Source: Pinus tabuliformis
Taxonomy: Eukaryota; Streptophyta; Pinopsida; Pinales; Pinaceae
Assembly: GCA_031772625.1 (NCBI GenBank)
Contig: CM062814.1
Location: 368,227,781-368,291,780 of the forward strand
Direction of reading: 5' to 3'
Length of the DNA: 64,000 nt
Below are positions 12,200 to 24,646 of this stretch, in pieces. Under the pieces are notes generated by a model, which had not been told where the DNA came from, made no database searches, and saw only the letters and a program-made list of their open reading frames with translations. The position numbers were made by a program, and so were the translations under genes. Position 1 is the first letter of the stretch. Every line of letters starts with the position of its first letter.

Positions 12200-13451
12200 T
12201 TCTTTTTTCTAGATCTCATATAATTCACAAAGTCCCTGTTGAGATGTTTGTGGCACCTTGAATTCTTGAACAAAGCCTCCCTTAATGTCATCCACTAAAG
12301 TATTTTCGTTATGTTCTACCCATTTGATAAGCCACCTTAGAGCTCTCTCTCTTAGTTTGGTATGGAACTCAATCAATTTTACATTATCTAGTGTTTGGAG
12401 TGCTCTCCATATAGATTCACATAGATACCAATGGTGTTCTACATCTTCATTCATTCTACCAGTAAACTCAAGATATCTAGTAAAGGACCCTGCCATTTTG
12501 ATTCAAGTGCGTGCTAAGAGCACAAATTCTTAGTTTATGGGTTGTTGAGATGCTTGTAACCCTAGACTACTAATAATGCTAGGCCCACTACTATTAGATG
12601 TATCAAAACTTGCCTTATAATTTTCATGCACACTGTGTACTTGTATTAATTTAATTAACTTAGAAATAATTTTGTCAGTGTTTTGTAAAGCACTAGGGGA
12701 AGGTTGGGGTGAACGATACCTAAAATTTGAGGATTTTGCTTTTAAAATTTTTCGGACATATCATCCTCAGTGAAAAATATTCTCATCACATTGAACATCT
12801 CACCTTCCGTCTCCTCTTCGTAATTGCCATGAGTGCTTCCTTCCAGCATCTTATCTACAACCTATACAGGAGAGTCATTGTGATTCCCCTGAATCTTATT
12901 TGGCTAGTCAAAAACCCTCTCTTGTTCTGCATCTTCCTCCATACTCTTTCATTCTTTTAGGCTCCCTGACACCACTCCTTCTTCGTGGGGTCCCCTACAT
13001 CTCTTCTTCAATGCTTGTACTGCTCTTTCTTGCCACTTTTCTTCTACTGGCACTCTCCTTTGTGCCCTAATATCTCTATCACTCTACAATCCTTCTATGT
13101 CCATTCCTTCAACAACATCTACATTTCCCCAAATGGTAGCATTATCCCTTGAGTCCCTTCCCCCAATACTTGGTTTAAAGGTAACAATCCTTCTTCCACC
13201 ATCAGCATCTTAATCCACAAAGGCACTTCGTTCACTAGTTTCCCTCTTAGCCCCGATCTAAATACTGCATCCACTTTTGAGAAGGATTGATAGTTCTCTG
13301 CTGCGAAGTTGACTATGTACCATTCTACAATAGTCTGTACCCATAAATCTACTGCCCTCGTCAACTCATAATCCAAGTGTTGAAGTGTTGCATGGTCTGT
13401 GGGAACCCAGTCACGATGCAATGGCGTATTTCCTTCTAGTCGACTCATCAC
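12200..13451 (-). pseudogene. Fossil gag region, copy 1
   Basis: Two readable minus-strand stretches are seen. The right one (13119-13451) includes ATLQHLDYELTRAVDLWVQ. The left one (12209-12496) includes RYLEFTGRMNEDVEHHW and RERALRWLIKWVEHN, typical of the retrotransposon gag fold. In life this forms the particle shell. Broken fossil. Confidence 0.7.
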
Positions 13452-13686
13452 TTTTAGCCTTCTTAGCTATTTATACAAGTATTCTAGGAACTTACACTAG
13501 AAGATCTTGTACTGATCACTCATAGCCTCTAAGTACAAAATTTTTTCGCTCAGCTTAGCGATAGGTTGGCTTCGGCAATTAGTCTGCTCTGATATGAACT
13601 GATCTACTCGGTTATGCCACCAGTCCAAAATCTCCTCCTTAAATATCCTTGACTCCATATTCCAAACTAGTTCTTATGATTTATTG

Positions 13687-13703
13687 TCCCAGCAACGGAA
13701 CCA
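13687..13703 (-). other. Primer-binding site, Asp tRNA-like, copy 1
   Basis: The minus strand reads TGGTTCCGTTGCTGGGA, close to TGGCGCCGTTGCCGGGG used by Athila/Tat-type plant gypsy elements that prime with Asp tRNA. Two bases separate it from the 5' LTR at 13706. It differs from the Met-tRNA type of the host element, so the two belong to different lineages. Confidence 0.75.
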
Positions 13704-13705
13704 TT

Positions 13706-14513
13706 TGTTTTCACGAAAATGTCATCAGGGAAAGACCCTTGGTTCAGGCACAAGGGGCCAACAAGGGTTTGTTGTAGTCTAGGAAAACGTCGAAATTTTC
13801 ACCCTAACCCAAGGGATGAGGAGTCTCATTTGAGGCACGTTGTGACCAAAACTAAGAAGGGTTTAGAAGGATATCACAGATGGCCCAACCATTACTCTAT
13901 ATACATATTATAACATACATTCATTATAACGTTACATCATTATGGATATCACATTCATATGAGGAAATACCCTCAACATAAAAATTTTGAGTAGGCCCAT
14001 AAATGACAAAAATACATGCAGATAATACCATGCAACTAATCCATTTACTCATTCATATTAACCCAACAGAAGATTCATTACAACATACATTCAACATAAA
14101 TCCATGAGAAAATACATAGAATATTGTGGCCACAGAATGCCCTAGATCTTAGTCCTAGAATAGTTCTTACCTTTCCACCACTGCTCGAGTCATCAGATTA
14201 GGTTCTTCTATTGCACAGACTCCCACAAATAGCAACCCCTTCTTCATGTTTTTCTCTCCTTTTATCTACTCCTTCGTTACTCGAACTGCCAATTTCATTC
14301 GGTTGTCTATCTCTTTAGCTACTTCCCGCCCTCCTCCTTGTTTTCTCGGTTGTTTCTGCTTGCTCCTGACAGCTTGTTGCAACTACCCCATGACTACATG
14401 GTTTTGTTTCATTTTCCATTTGTCCTCTCTGCAACTTGACCGTTGCTCCCACAACCTACTTTTCCCTCTTCATACCTTCAAAAATTTCAAAATTCAAAAT
14501 GAAGGCCCCAACA
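13706..14513 (-). mobile_element. 5' LTR of nested element, copy 1
   Basis: Begins TGTTTTCACGAAAATG and ends AGGCCCCAACA on the plus strand, 808 bp. The partner LTR is 7601-8407. Confidence 0.9.
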
Positions 14514-15271
14514 GATATCTATAAGGCCTGATGTTTGGAGAAAAAATTCATGGAATCAAATAAATACCATTATCATGAACATGAATAGGTGGGCAGTCAT
14601 TATGAGTCTCAAATACCTTGGAATTATTGTCCAAGGCCTTTCACAAATATGGAGAAATAGATTATTTGGATGTTTGAATCTCTAGTGAGAATAATTGCAT
14701 AATTACACCCCATTGTTCTTTCTTTAGAAGCTTTTTCATTCCATTAGATTTGATTACCTTTCCTATTTTCCCTTCGATACCCCTTAATTCAACTTCCTTT
14801 CTTTCCCAAAAAAAAATAAAGAAAAGTTCTTGAACATTAAAAGCTATCATCCCCAAATATTTTAACTGTTGGACTCCTAGTACAACATCAACACCACCCA
14901 TTGGAATTGAAATCATTGGACTATTTAATACATATTACCCCATCATTAGCTTGATATTATGACACTTTCTAGAGAATTTATAGTTCCACCATTTGTAAAC
15001 ATCACTTGACACTCTGGTGTAGGATATAGGAATAAATTTAATTCCTCCATGTAATTCATCCAACACTTTGCCAATGATAGGAATGAGAAATTTATCTTTA
15101 ATAATGAGCGTGTTGAGTTCCTTATAATATGAAAACATATACCATGGTCCATCCTTTTTTTGCACTAATAGTACTAGAGTAGAGAAAGAACTTTAACTAG
15201 GTTGAATTATACCAGCCCTTAGAATTTCTAAAACCATACGTTCAATTTCACTCTTTTTGGAATAGGGACAT
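14514..15271 (-). pseudogene. Outer gypsy protease/RT fragments across the duplication junction
   Basis: From 14514 to 15039 the minus strand carries protease-side sequence of the outer element (readable GGVDVVLGVQQLKYLG, the retropepsin end). From 15040 to 15271 lies the second copy of the reverse transcriptase edge (QKKDGPWYMFSYYKELNT). The two sit in reversed order relative to a normal element because the tandem duplication joins them here. Fossil. Confidence 0.85.
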
Positions 15272-16078
15272 TGTTGGCATGAAAATGTCATCATGGAAAG
15301 ACACTGGGTTTAGGTGCAAGGCGCCAACAAGGGTTTGTTGTAGTCTAGGAAAATGCCAACACTTTCCCCTACCCCAATGGATAAGGAGTCTCACCCGAGG
15401 CATGTCGTGACCAAAACTAAGAAGGGTTTAGAAGGATATCAAGGAGGACCCAACCATTACTCTATATACATCTTAAAGCATGCATTCATAATAATGTTAC
15501 ATCATTATGGATATCATATTCATATGAGGAAAGACCCTCAGCATAAATTGTTTGAGTAAGGCCCATAAATCACAACAATACACACAAATAATACCATGCA
15601 ACTGATCCATTTACTCATTAATATTAATCAAATGGAAGATTCATTACAACATACACTGGGCATAAATCCATGAGCAAATACATAAATATTGTGGCGACAG
15701 AATGCCCTAGATCTAAAACCGAGACTAGTTCTGACCTTTCTGGCACTGCTCCAGCCGTCAGATCAGGTTCTTCTGTGCCCCAGACTCCCTCTGATACCAA
15801 CACCTTCTTCGTGTTGTTCTCTCCTCTTATCTACTCCTCCGCTACTCGAACTACCAGTTATTTTTAGTTGTTTATCCCCTCAGTTGCTTCCCATCCTCCT
15901 CCTTGTTCACTCAGTTGTTTCTTCTTTCTCCTAACTCCTTATCGCAACTACCCCATGACTGCATGGTCTTGCTTCCTTTCTCAACTTTCCTCTATGAAAC
16001 TTGACCATTGCTCCTGCCACCTGTTTTTCCCTCTTCATTCCTTAAAAACCTTCAAAATTCAAAACAAAGGCTCCAACA
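15272..16078 (-). mobile_element. 3' LTR of nested element, copy 2
   Basis: 807 bp, matches 7601-8407 with few differences and 21376-22182 with many, which separates duplication age from insertion age. Confidence 0.9.
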
Positions 16079-19000
16079 AGCCCTAACCACAGTTCTTTGA
16101 CTCATCCCTGAGTCAATCTATCTCAAGTGATGTGGGTTCTATTGTTGTTTCTACTGGTATTTTTACTTGTGGTTGTTCCTATCCTTCCCTCTGGGGACCT
16201 ACTACTTCAATTGCTTCTTCTTCCATCTACCGGGGGTCTCTTGTTTCAGCTTCTCCTTCTTCCATTTGCTGGCCTCCTTTTCCAAATGAAGGCCCCAATT
16301 CAGGAATAACTATTGTCTTTTCTTTCCTGAAACTATTATATTCCTTGAGTGCTACTTGCCATGAAATCACTATGGAGTCAGCCTGTTTGATGAAGTCTTC
16401 TACCGTGTTGGATGTTAGCTGACTCAGCCTACTACTTTGTAGTTTATTACACTATTCTTTGTCGTTATTGCAGAATTCCTTCAGGGCAAGGACATGTAGG
16501 CGAACTTGATGTCTGAGATCTCTGATTTTCTTCTTAATTTTTTGTAGATTCCTTCTCTATATGTTTGACTTGGGCCTGAATGGTGGTGATTTCTTCATCT
16601 ATATTTTGTGGTTGGATGAATTATGTGCATGTCTTGCTATCAACAATTAAAAATTAAAGTTGTTCTAACAAAGGATAGACAGGATGATTCTTTAGTTCTA
16701 TGCTTCTCGACGAGTCATGCACTTTATCAATAAGGGAAAACCCATCTACAAGTGATCCAGAAAGAGATTCTTTTGTAGTGGTGACAGTATTGATCTTCTT
16801 GTCGATTGTCCACATTTATGTCTCAACTAGATCAGGCAACACTGGTCTGACTGTCTCCGATTTCTTCTTCATGTTTTCATTTGTTGATACCAAACTAAAG
16901 CATGTTGCTTGGATTTTGTCACAACAGTTGACCAACATGTAGGATTTAATATCCTTGGGAGCTTCTATGATAACATCTGATATTTTTAGCCAAAGTGCCC
17001 GAAATTTATCTGTAACCTAATCTACTTGAGCCTCTAAATCAAGGTTTCCTTGTCTCAGCTGATCCCTTTACTCCATGACCTCTTGTAATTGTCTTTTTAT
17101 GTTTCTCATGTTCATGGATATGTTCATCATGTAATCTTTCTACTCTCTGTGCAGCTTGCTGGATGAATCCAAAAAATTGCATCAATGACTAGTGCTATAG
17201 GGTCTCTGCCTGCATTGTATTTAGTTCCAGAAATTTCTTTGAATGGGTAGGCTGCTGGAAATGGACTTATCTGAATTCGATGGGGGAGAGTTCATTTTCT
17301 ATGAAGACAGGGTGAATTGAGGTGTAGGTGGAATGATAAATAGGTTTTGGATTAATGGGAAATTTATAGGGAATGCAGTTTGGTACTACTCAGTTCCCAT
17401 TGACTACGGAGTGGAGACTATCGTCTCATCCCTTGGTAAAAGACCCGACCCTAGAATTAGGGACATCAAAGAGGATGTGTGAGTGCCATTTACTTATAGA
17501 GGCTCACTATCCTATGACATGGAGTACACTTCCATATCTTCTATATATAGCATTCTTGTGGAACTGTACCCAAGGTAAGTATGAATAAATGCACCCAGAG
17601 TTCCTTTGATAATTTTTATTTTTCCCATTTTTCTGTGTAGTCCTCTAAATTTTCTTTTGGATCTGAGTTTCCTCTATACTTCACTTTGTCATGTGGACAG
17701 TCTCCTTATTGTTTAAACCTCTCCCTCATGGCTTGCTTGATAGTCTCCCATTCACACAAAGTGTTATGATGTGATATCCACTACCTTGTTGGGGTGGATT
17801 GTAACAAAATATCTAATAACAAGACTTTTTGATCTTCCCTTATAGTCCTGTCAACTTTATTTAGAAAGGTGTCTATAGATTTGATGTCATGAAAGGTTGG
17901 ATAATTACATATTTTGAACCCAATCCAGTTTACTCTACATATCTTGGCACAATGTCCAGTATCATCCTCATATCCTCCTTGTTTCCATGCATCCCAAGCG
18001 ACTTCTGAACTTTGTATGCTCTTCCAGCTGACCGATCCTCTTGTTGTGGGATATATGTAGTCTTCTCTTTTTCCTGGAGTTAGCATATACAACTGATTCA
18101 CATTCCTGGCTCGTCTAGATCATCCACAGGTTCTTTGAACCTTGGTCCTAGATATGGATCTAGTGGTTGTATTGCCCACATCCCTTCTACTTCAAAGATC
18201 ATCAACTCATTCTTCAGGTCGATGATGGCATAGTTCTCATATGCCAAGTCGATACCAAGAAGTGTTGGGTAAGAGTCCTTATCACCCATTATATCTATTA
18301 CCTCAAATTTAATACAATTTTTTACCCCTACAACATCCATTTCTACATCTTCCAACCTACCAATGGGCAAGATGCAATACTAATTTTCCATCTGCAATTG
18401 TATTGGCGAATTTTTAAGTTACAACTTCCCTAGTGCTTCCATGTATTTTTGGGTAGAATATTTATGTCTGACCCCATATTTAACATTGTATCTTTAATTT
18501 GGAATCCTGCAACTTGAGCATGAATCCGAAATTATCTATCGGTTCTCTGATTGTTCTATCATACCCTTCTTGAGTGTCTTTCAGGTAGGTTTTCCAATAT
18601 TGTTTCACCTTTTTCTTCATCTCATGGTAGCACTGCTTTTAGAGTCCTGTTTATCGTTTGTAGCATCTATTCATTATCAACAATCTACAAAAATAGCCTA
18701 AACCATTCTTCGATTGGTGCATGTTACTTTCTATGCGTGAGTCCTACTTCTTGTCTCCTTTTGTCTCTGTTAACCCATCAAACAACTTGGTCGATTCTTG
18801 ATAGTATTATTTTTGTAGGGTGAGGTTGTATGACTTCTTTGGTGAGCTTACCTAAATAATTGAAGGCTGGTCTACCATACTCCAATCATCTCCTGTCTTC
18901 TTAGCCCCTCTGGTGACTATATTTATATTAGTTACTAGAAGCATGTCAGCAGTTTGTGGTTCTGCATTGATAAAATTAGTCCCCCTCTGTCTGGTTATTT

Positions 19001-21356
19001 CTTCCCATTTTGAAATCAGCTCGAGATAATCCTCTGTGGCATGTGCATTGACCCAACATTGTCAGCACCAAGGTTGTCTTGGCAGTAGATAGTCTCTAGC
19101 ATGATGCCCCTCCTGATCACAATTGTAACACCTTAAAGGTCCTCTACTCCATGTTCTTCCTCCTCTCATACCTCCTCCTCATCCCCCATGACCAGATTCA
19201 TTGATTCGAAATGTGGACCTATCTAGTCCCTCTGCTAAGGCATCTAATTCTTGGCATTGGTATGTGTGGTGCATTGTGGAAGCACAAAATTCACAGTAAC
19301 TGTTGTTGTGTACATTGGAATACTTTTGTATTATTTGACATACCCACGGAAAATGTTCGTAGTTCTTACAACTTCATAGTAGTCTTGCGTGTTTCGGCCT
19401 GGGAAAGTTCCTTGCGATCCCACTATCGCAACTTCTATTTTTGGTGGGGCCCCTGATGATCCTGTAATTTCCACTAAACTATTGGTGCCTCTCAACCTTG
19501 CGCATTTAGTTGCCACATGGCCTTCCACCAACAATGATTATACCATACATTGCGTCTCACCAGTTGAATTGGTTGTAGGTATTTTATTTTTCTGTTAGAC
19601 TAGAAATTTGATTTTGGAGGCCCATGATCTATGGATCTTGCGATCCCATGCCTCTTGGATACTCATGTTTGTACATGTCATGGCTTCTATGCATGATTCT
19701 TGTTCTAGGGCATCTTGGAGAGTTCCAATCTTTTGTTGTGTCAACGGTGTTCTTGTAAGGGGTAGGAGTGCTTTAATGAACAAATCCCTCTTATGGTTGG
19801 GATCTATGGTATAGCTTAGCTTGATAATAACATCCTTAAACCTCTACATCAATTCCCATGTAGTCTCTCCTTCTTTTTTCTAGATCTCATATAATTCACA
19901 AAGTCCCTGTTGAGATGTTTGTGGCACCTTGAATTCTTGAACAAAGCCTCCCTTAATGTCATCCACTAAAGTATTTTCGTTATGTTCTACCCATTTGATA
20001 AGCCACCTTAGAGCTCTCTCTCTTAGTTTGGTATGGAACTCAATCAATTTTACATTATCTATTGTTTGGAGTGCTCTCCATATAGATTCACATAGATACC
20101 AATGGTGTTCTACATCTTCATTCATTCTACCAGTAAACTCAAGATATCTAGTAAAGGACCCTGCCATTTTGATTCAAGTGCGTGCTAAGAGCACAAATTC
20201 TTAGTTTATGGGTTGTTGAGATGCTTGTAACCCTAGACTACTAATAATGCTAGGCCCACTACTATTAGATGTATCAAAACTTGCCTTATAATTTTCATGC
20301 ACACTGTGTACTTGTATTAATTTAATTAACTTAGAAATAATTTTGTCAGTGTTTTGTAAAGCACTAGGGGAAGGTTGGGGTGAACGATACCTAAAATTTG
20401 AGGATTTTGCTTTTAAAATTTTTCGGACATATCATCCTCAGTGAAAAATATTCTCATCACATTGAACATCTCACCTTCCGTCTCCTCTTCGTAATTGCCA
20501 TGAGTGCTTCCTTCCAGCATCTTATCTACAACCTATACAGGAGAGTCATTGTGATTCCCCTTAATCTTATTTGGCTAGTCAAAAACCCTCTCTTGTTCTG
20601 CATCTTCCTCCATACTCTTTCATTCTTTTAGGCTCCCTGACACCACTCCTTCTTCGTGGGGTCCCCTACATCTCTTCTTCAATGCTTGTACTGCTCTTTC
20701 TTGCCACTTTTCTTCTACTGGCACTCTCCTTTGTGCCCTAATATCTCTATCACTCTACAATCCTTCTATGTCCATTCCTTCAACAACATCTACATTTCCC
20801 CAAATGGTAGCATTATCCCTTGAGTCCCTTCCCCCAATACTTGGTTTAAAGGTAACAATCCTTCTTCCACCATCAGCATCTTAATCCACAAAGGCACTTC
20901 GTTCACTAGTTTCCCTCTTAGCCCCGATCTAAACACTGCATCCACTTTTGAGAAGGATTGATAGTTCTCTGCTGCGAAGTTGACTATGTACCATTCTACA
21001 ATAGTCTGTACCCATAAATCTACTGCCCTCGTCAACTCATAATCCAAGTGTTGAAGTGTTGCATGGTCTGTGGGAACCCAGTCACGATGCAATGGCGTAT
21101 TTCCTTCTAGTCGACTCATCACTTTTAGCCTTCTTAGCTATTTATACAAGTATTCTAGGAACTTACACTAGAAGATCTTGTACTGATCACTCATAGCCTC
21201 TAAGTACAAAATTTTTCGCTCAGCTTAGCGATAGGTTGGCTTCAGCAATTAGTCTGCTCTGATATGAACTGATCTACTCGGTTATGCCACCAGTCCAAAA
21301 TCTCCTCCTTAAATATCCTTGACTCCATATTCCAAACTAGTTCTTATGATTTATTG

Positions 21357-21373
21357 TCCCAGCAACGGAACCA
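21357..21373 (-). other. Primer-binding site, Asp tRNA-like, copy 2
   Basis: Same 17-base sequence as 13687-13703, two bases from the adjoining LTR. Confidence 0.75.
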
Positions 21374-21375
21374 TT

Positions 21376-22182
21376 TGTTTTCACGAAAATGTCATCAGGG
21401 AAAGACCCTTGGTTCAAGCACAAGGGGCCAACAAGGGTTTGTTGTAGTCTAGGAAAACGTCGAAATTTTCACCCTAACCCAAGGGATGAAGAGTCTCATT
21501 TGAGGCACGTTGTGACCAAAACTAAGAAGGGTTTAGAAGGATATCACGAATGGCCCAACCATTACTCTATATACATATTATAACATACATTCATTATAAC
21601 GTTACATCATTATGGATATCACATTCATATGAGGAAATACCCTCAACATAAAAATTTTGAGTAGGCCCATAAATGACAAAATACATGCAGATAATACCAT
21701 GCAACTAATCCATTTACTCATTCATATTAACCCAACAGAAGATTCATTACAACATACATTCAACATAAATCCATGAGAAAATACATAGAATATTGTGGCC
21801 ACAGAATGCCCTAGATCTTAGTCCTAGAATAGTTCTTACCTTTCCACCACTGCTCGAGTCATCAGATTAGGTTCTTCTATTGCACAGACTCCCACAAATA
21901 GCAACCCCTTCTTCATGTTTTTCTCTCCTTTTATCTACTCCTTCGTTACTCGAACTGCCAATTTCATTCGGTTGTCTATCTCTTTAGCTACTTCCCGCCC
22001 TCCTCCTTGTTTTCTCGGTTGTTTCTGCTTGCTCCTGACAGCTTGTTGCAACTACCCCATGACTACATGGTTTTGTTTCATTTTCCATTTGTCCTCTCTG
22101 CAACTTGACCGTTGCTCCCACAACCTACTTTTCCCTCTTCATACCTTCAAAAATTTCAAAATTCAAAATGAAGGCCCCAACA
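21376..22182 (-). mobile_element. 5' LTR of nested element, copy 2
   Basis: 807 bp, TG...CA ends, partner of 15272-16078, nearly identical to 13706-14513. Confidence 0.9.
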
Positions 22183-22900
22183 GATATCTATAAGGCCTGA
22201 TGTTTGGAGAAAAAATTCATGGAATCAAATAAATACCATTATCATGAACATGAATAGGTGGGCAGTCATTATGAGTCTCAAATACCTTGGAATTATTGTC
22301 CAAGGCCTTTCACAAATATGGAGAAATAGATTATTTGGATGTTTGAATCTCTAGTGAGAATAATTGCATAATTACACCCCATTGTTCTTTCTTTAGAAGA
22401 TTTTTCATTCCATTAGATTTGATTACCTTTCCTATTTTCCCTTCGATACCCCTTAGTTCAACTTCCTTTCTTTCCCAAAAAAAAATAAAGAAAAGTTCTT
22501 GAACATTAAAAGCTATCATCCCCAAATATTTTAACTGTTGGACTCCTAGTACAACATCAACACCACCCATTGGAATTGAAATCATTGGACTATTTAATAC
22601 ATATTACCCCATCATTAGCTTGATATTATGACACTTTCTAGAGAATTTATAGTTCCACCATTTGTAACCATCACTTGACACTCTGGTGTAGGATATAGGA
22701 ATAAATTTAATTCCTTGGCTATCTTAGAATGAATAAAATTATGGGTACTACCCTAATCAATCAACACTATTACCTTTTTCTTCTTGATATATCCTTCTAT
22801 ATTCAGAGTTTGAGTGGTAATTCCTACCAATATATTACAAGATATGGTTAGATTCATTTATTTCTCCGAGGTTGGTTTATTTTTTTATGTTTCTTGTTCC
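22183..22900 (-). pseudogene. Fossil chromovirus protease region (intact-order copy)
   Basis: Minus-strand reading shows a retropepsin-like stretch: TPECQVMVTNGGTI and then GGVDVVLGVQQLKYLG. Unit 2 of the duplication ends at 22708 and unique sequence of the outer element follows. Fossil. Confidence 0.75.
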
Positions 22901-24240
22901 TTTTCTTCGTCCTCTTTACAATATACGTAAAATAATTTCTTCTCAGTAGACTTATCAACTTTACTGTATTTTCTATCACAATTATAACAAATCCCTTTTG
23001 GTCTTTTCTATTCCAATTATTGTGGTGTCAACCTTGTAGATTATGGAACACTAGGAGCAATAACACTTTCATCTTTAGAGTTGTGAGCGGTAGACATTAT
23101 TGTTTCCATAATTTTTCTTTCAACTTTTCTTACCACGCTAAATGCCTTCTCCAATGAATCAGGTTCCATAAGATGAACCTCATGTTCGATTCTATCCTTT
23201 AAAGTCCCTATGATGACATCAATTTATGCACCTCTAGAATATCAGTTACCCTGATATTCAATTTTTGGAAGTCCTAAATGTGCTCCGCCATTGAACCCTT
23301 TTGTTTTAGATTTATCAATTGTCTAAAGAAGGTGTTGATCTTTGTATCCTCATAATGTGCTCTCATTTTCTCCATAAAAATTGACCAAGTGACAATTTTT
23401 GTACTAGAACAAAGCCATCGTTGTCATACAAGCTGATTGAGTTCTAAATATAAGGATGCAATGTGTACCTTTTGTGTTTTTTACACATCCTGGAGATCAA
23501 AATATTTCTCCATATGTAGTATAGATGTTACTATATCCTTGCCATAAGACTTTCTCATATCAATATTTGGAATTTGGTGAGTCTTAAACCCAACATTGGA
23601 ATCTCTATAATCATGATTCATATTCCTTTTATCTTCATCATGATTTTCATGGATTACCTTGTCACCGCGGTGAAGCTTTTCTTGCAGAAATTATGTCAAG
23701 CCTTAATTCAAAACTTACATGTCTTATTTTAAATCTTCTATATCCCCTTTTAAACTATCCATGTGTCCTTTTATTTTTTTCTTTAAACCATCCATCTCAA
23801 AATTCATCACTCCCAATTCATTTTTGGTTGCTGATGAAATTTGTTGCACTTGGTTCTATAACTTTGATATATCATGTCTCATTTCTTCCTCTTCCTCATA
23901 CGTCATATTAGAGATTTTTGGTTTCTTAATGGGTGTGTTCACTTCTTTTTTTTTCGGGGCATATTGGAATGAAATAATGATATCTATGCTTATATATTCC
24001 CATTGAATCACTTCAAATTGATTCTTCAAGAAAACCTTATGCAAATAAAAAGAAAATATACACACCTTTTATCCTTATTTTTTGGATCTATATTGAAACT
24101 ATTGTATCTCTATAATTTTGGCTCTCCAAGATCTGAAATTTTCTCCTGTGGTAGCCCTATGAGTTTTCTTTTTAATGCCACAAGTTAGACCAAATTTGGA
24201 TTATTTAAGATAAATTTATTCCTAATATCCCACGATGACC
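22900..24240 (-). pseudogene. Fossil chromovirus gag and zinc-knuckle
   Basis: A CYNCD-type zinc-knuckle is readable near 22940-23005, followed by a charged KLFY segment. The same arrangement occurs in the related element at 45866-46276 (CYNCDSKCTKGHKC, KKLFYIEYEEEEEK). Further right is gag-like sequence, paralleling 46333-46758. Fossil, many breaks. Confidence 0.7.
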
Positions 24241-24632
24241 TGATTATGGACGCGTTTAGTAGAGTGAACTTGTACAGAGTGCCACGTGTCACTATTTCAA
24301 CCTTAGGGCATGAAAACAATACAATAAATACTACAATCCATGAAATTATGTTAAATTTTTACGAAATTCAAATCTTATGCTCGTAGAGGAAGTTATGACA
24401 ATTTTACCAAGGTCACCTATTTGAGATTGATTATGGAGCATGCAAAAACCCTAAGGTGTTTGGACCATATCTTAGAAAATATAGTGAAAAAATATCTAAA
24501 ATTTTCTAGGACGTTCAAAAGGATTTCAGTTCTTTGTGGTCAAACTTTCAGCTTCTGAATCTTTGTAGAAACAAAGTTATAGCTAAAATTCCAAGATGGT
24601 TTGTTTGTAGCAGCAAAATCCTAGAATCCAAA

Positions 24633-24644
24633 GCTCTAATACCA
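24633..24644 (-). other. Primer-binding site, initiator Met tRNA type
   Basis: The plus strand gctctaatacca is the complement of TGGTATTAGAGC, one change from TGGTATCAGAGC. Two bases separate it from the LTR at 24647. Confidence 0.85.
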
Positions 24645-24646
24645 AA

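Larger units (their letters stand above)
7601..14513 (-). mobile_element. Nested gypsy-like element, copy 1 (gag/protease type)
   Basis: A 6913-bp element with LTRs of 807 and 808 bp starting TG and ending CA, flanked by gacat (7596-7600) and gatat (14514-14518), a target duplication with one change. Minus-strand order is 5' LTR, Asp-tRNA-like primer site, gag, zinc-knuckle, protease. I see no reverse transcriptase, integrase or RNase H, so it was probably mobilised by a partner. The LTRs differ by roughly 13% in the first 190 bp, an old insertion. Broken many times. Confidence 0.88.
7369..15039. repeat. Tandem duplication, unit 1 (7671 bp)
   Basis: This block recurs in direct orientation at 15040-22708. 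It contains the end of the outer gypsy reverse transcriptase region, the complete nested element and part of the outer protease region. By eye I count about 43 differences across 7.67 kb (about 0.56%), including two 1-bp indels. The start (7369-7375), the junction (15040-15046) and the far end (22709-22715) all carry AATTCCT. Confidence 0.97.
15272..22182 (-). mobile_element. Nested gypsy-like element, copy 2
   Basis: Copy of 7601-14513 made by the tandem duplication, with the same gacat-type and gatat (22183-22187) flanks. Gag lies at about 19870-21122, the zinc-knuckle at about 19050-19140 and the protease region at about 17781-18510. Because flanks and host fragments were copied along with it, this is not an independent insertion. 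Broken as in copy 1. Confidence 0.9.
15040..22708. repeat. Tandem duplication, unit 2 (7669 bp)
   Basis: Second head-to-tail copy of 7369-15039. It ends inside the outer element's protease region, after which the sequence continues uniquely. At the junction near 15040, protease-region sequence runs straight into reverse transcriptase-region sequence, an order no retroelement uses, so the copy arose by DNA duplication rather than by a second insertion. Confidence 0.97.

Noticed and set aside
7601-22182. Two independent insertions of the same element
   Set aside because: Flanking host-element fragments and target-site flanks are copied too, and the copies are over 99% alike while LTRs within a copy are not.
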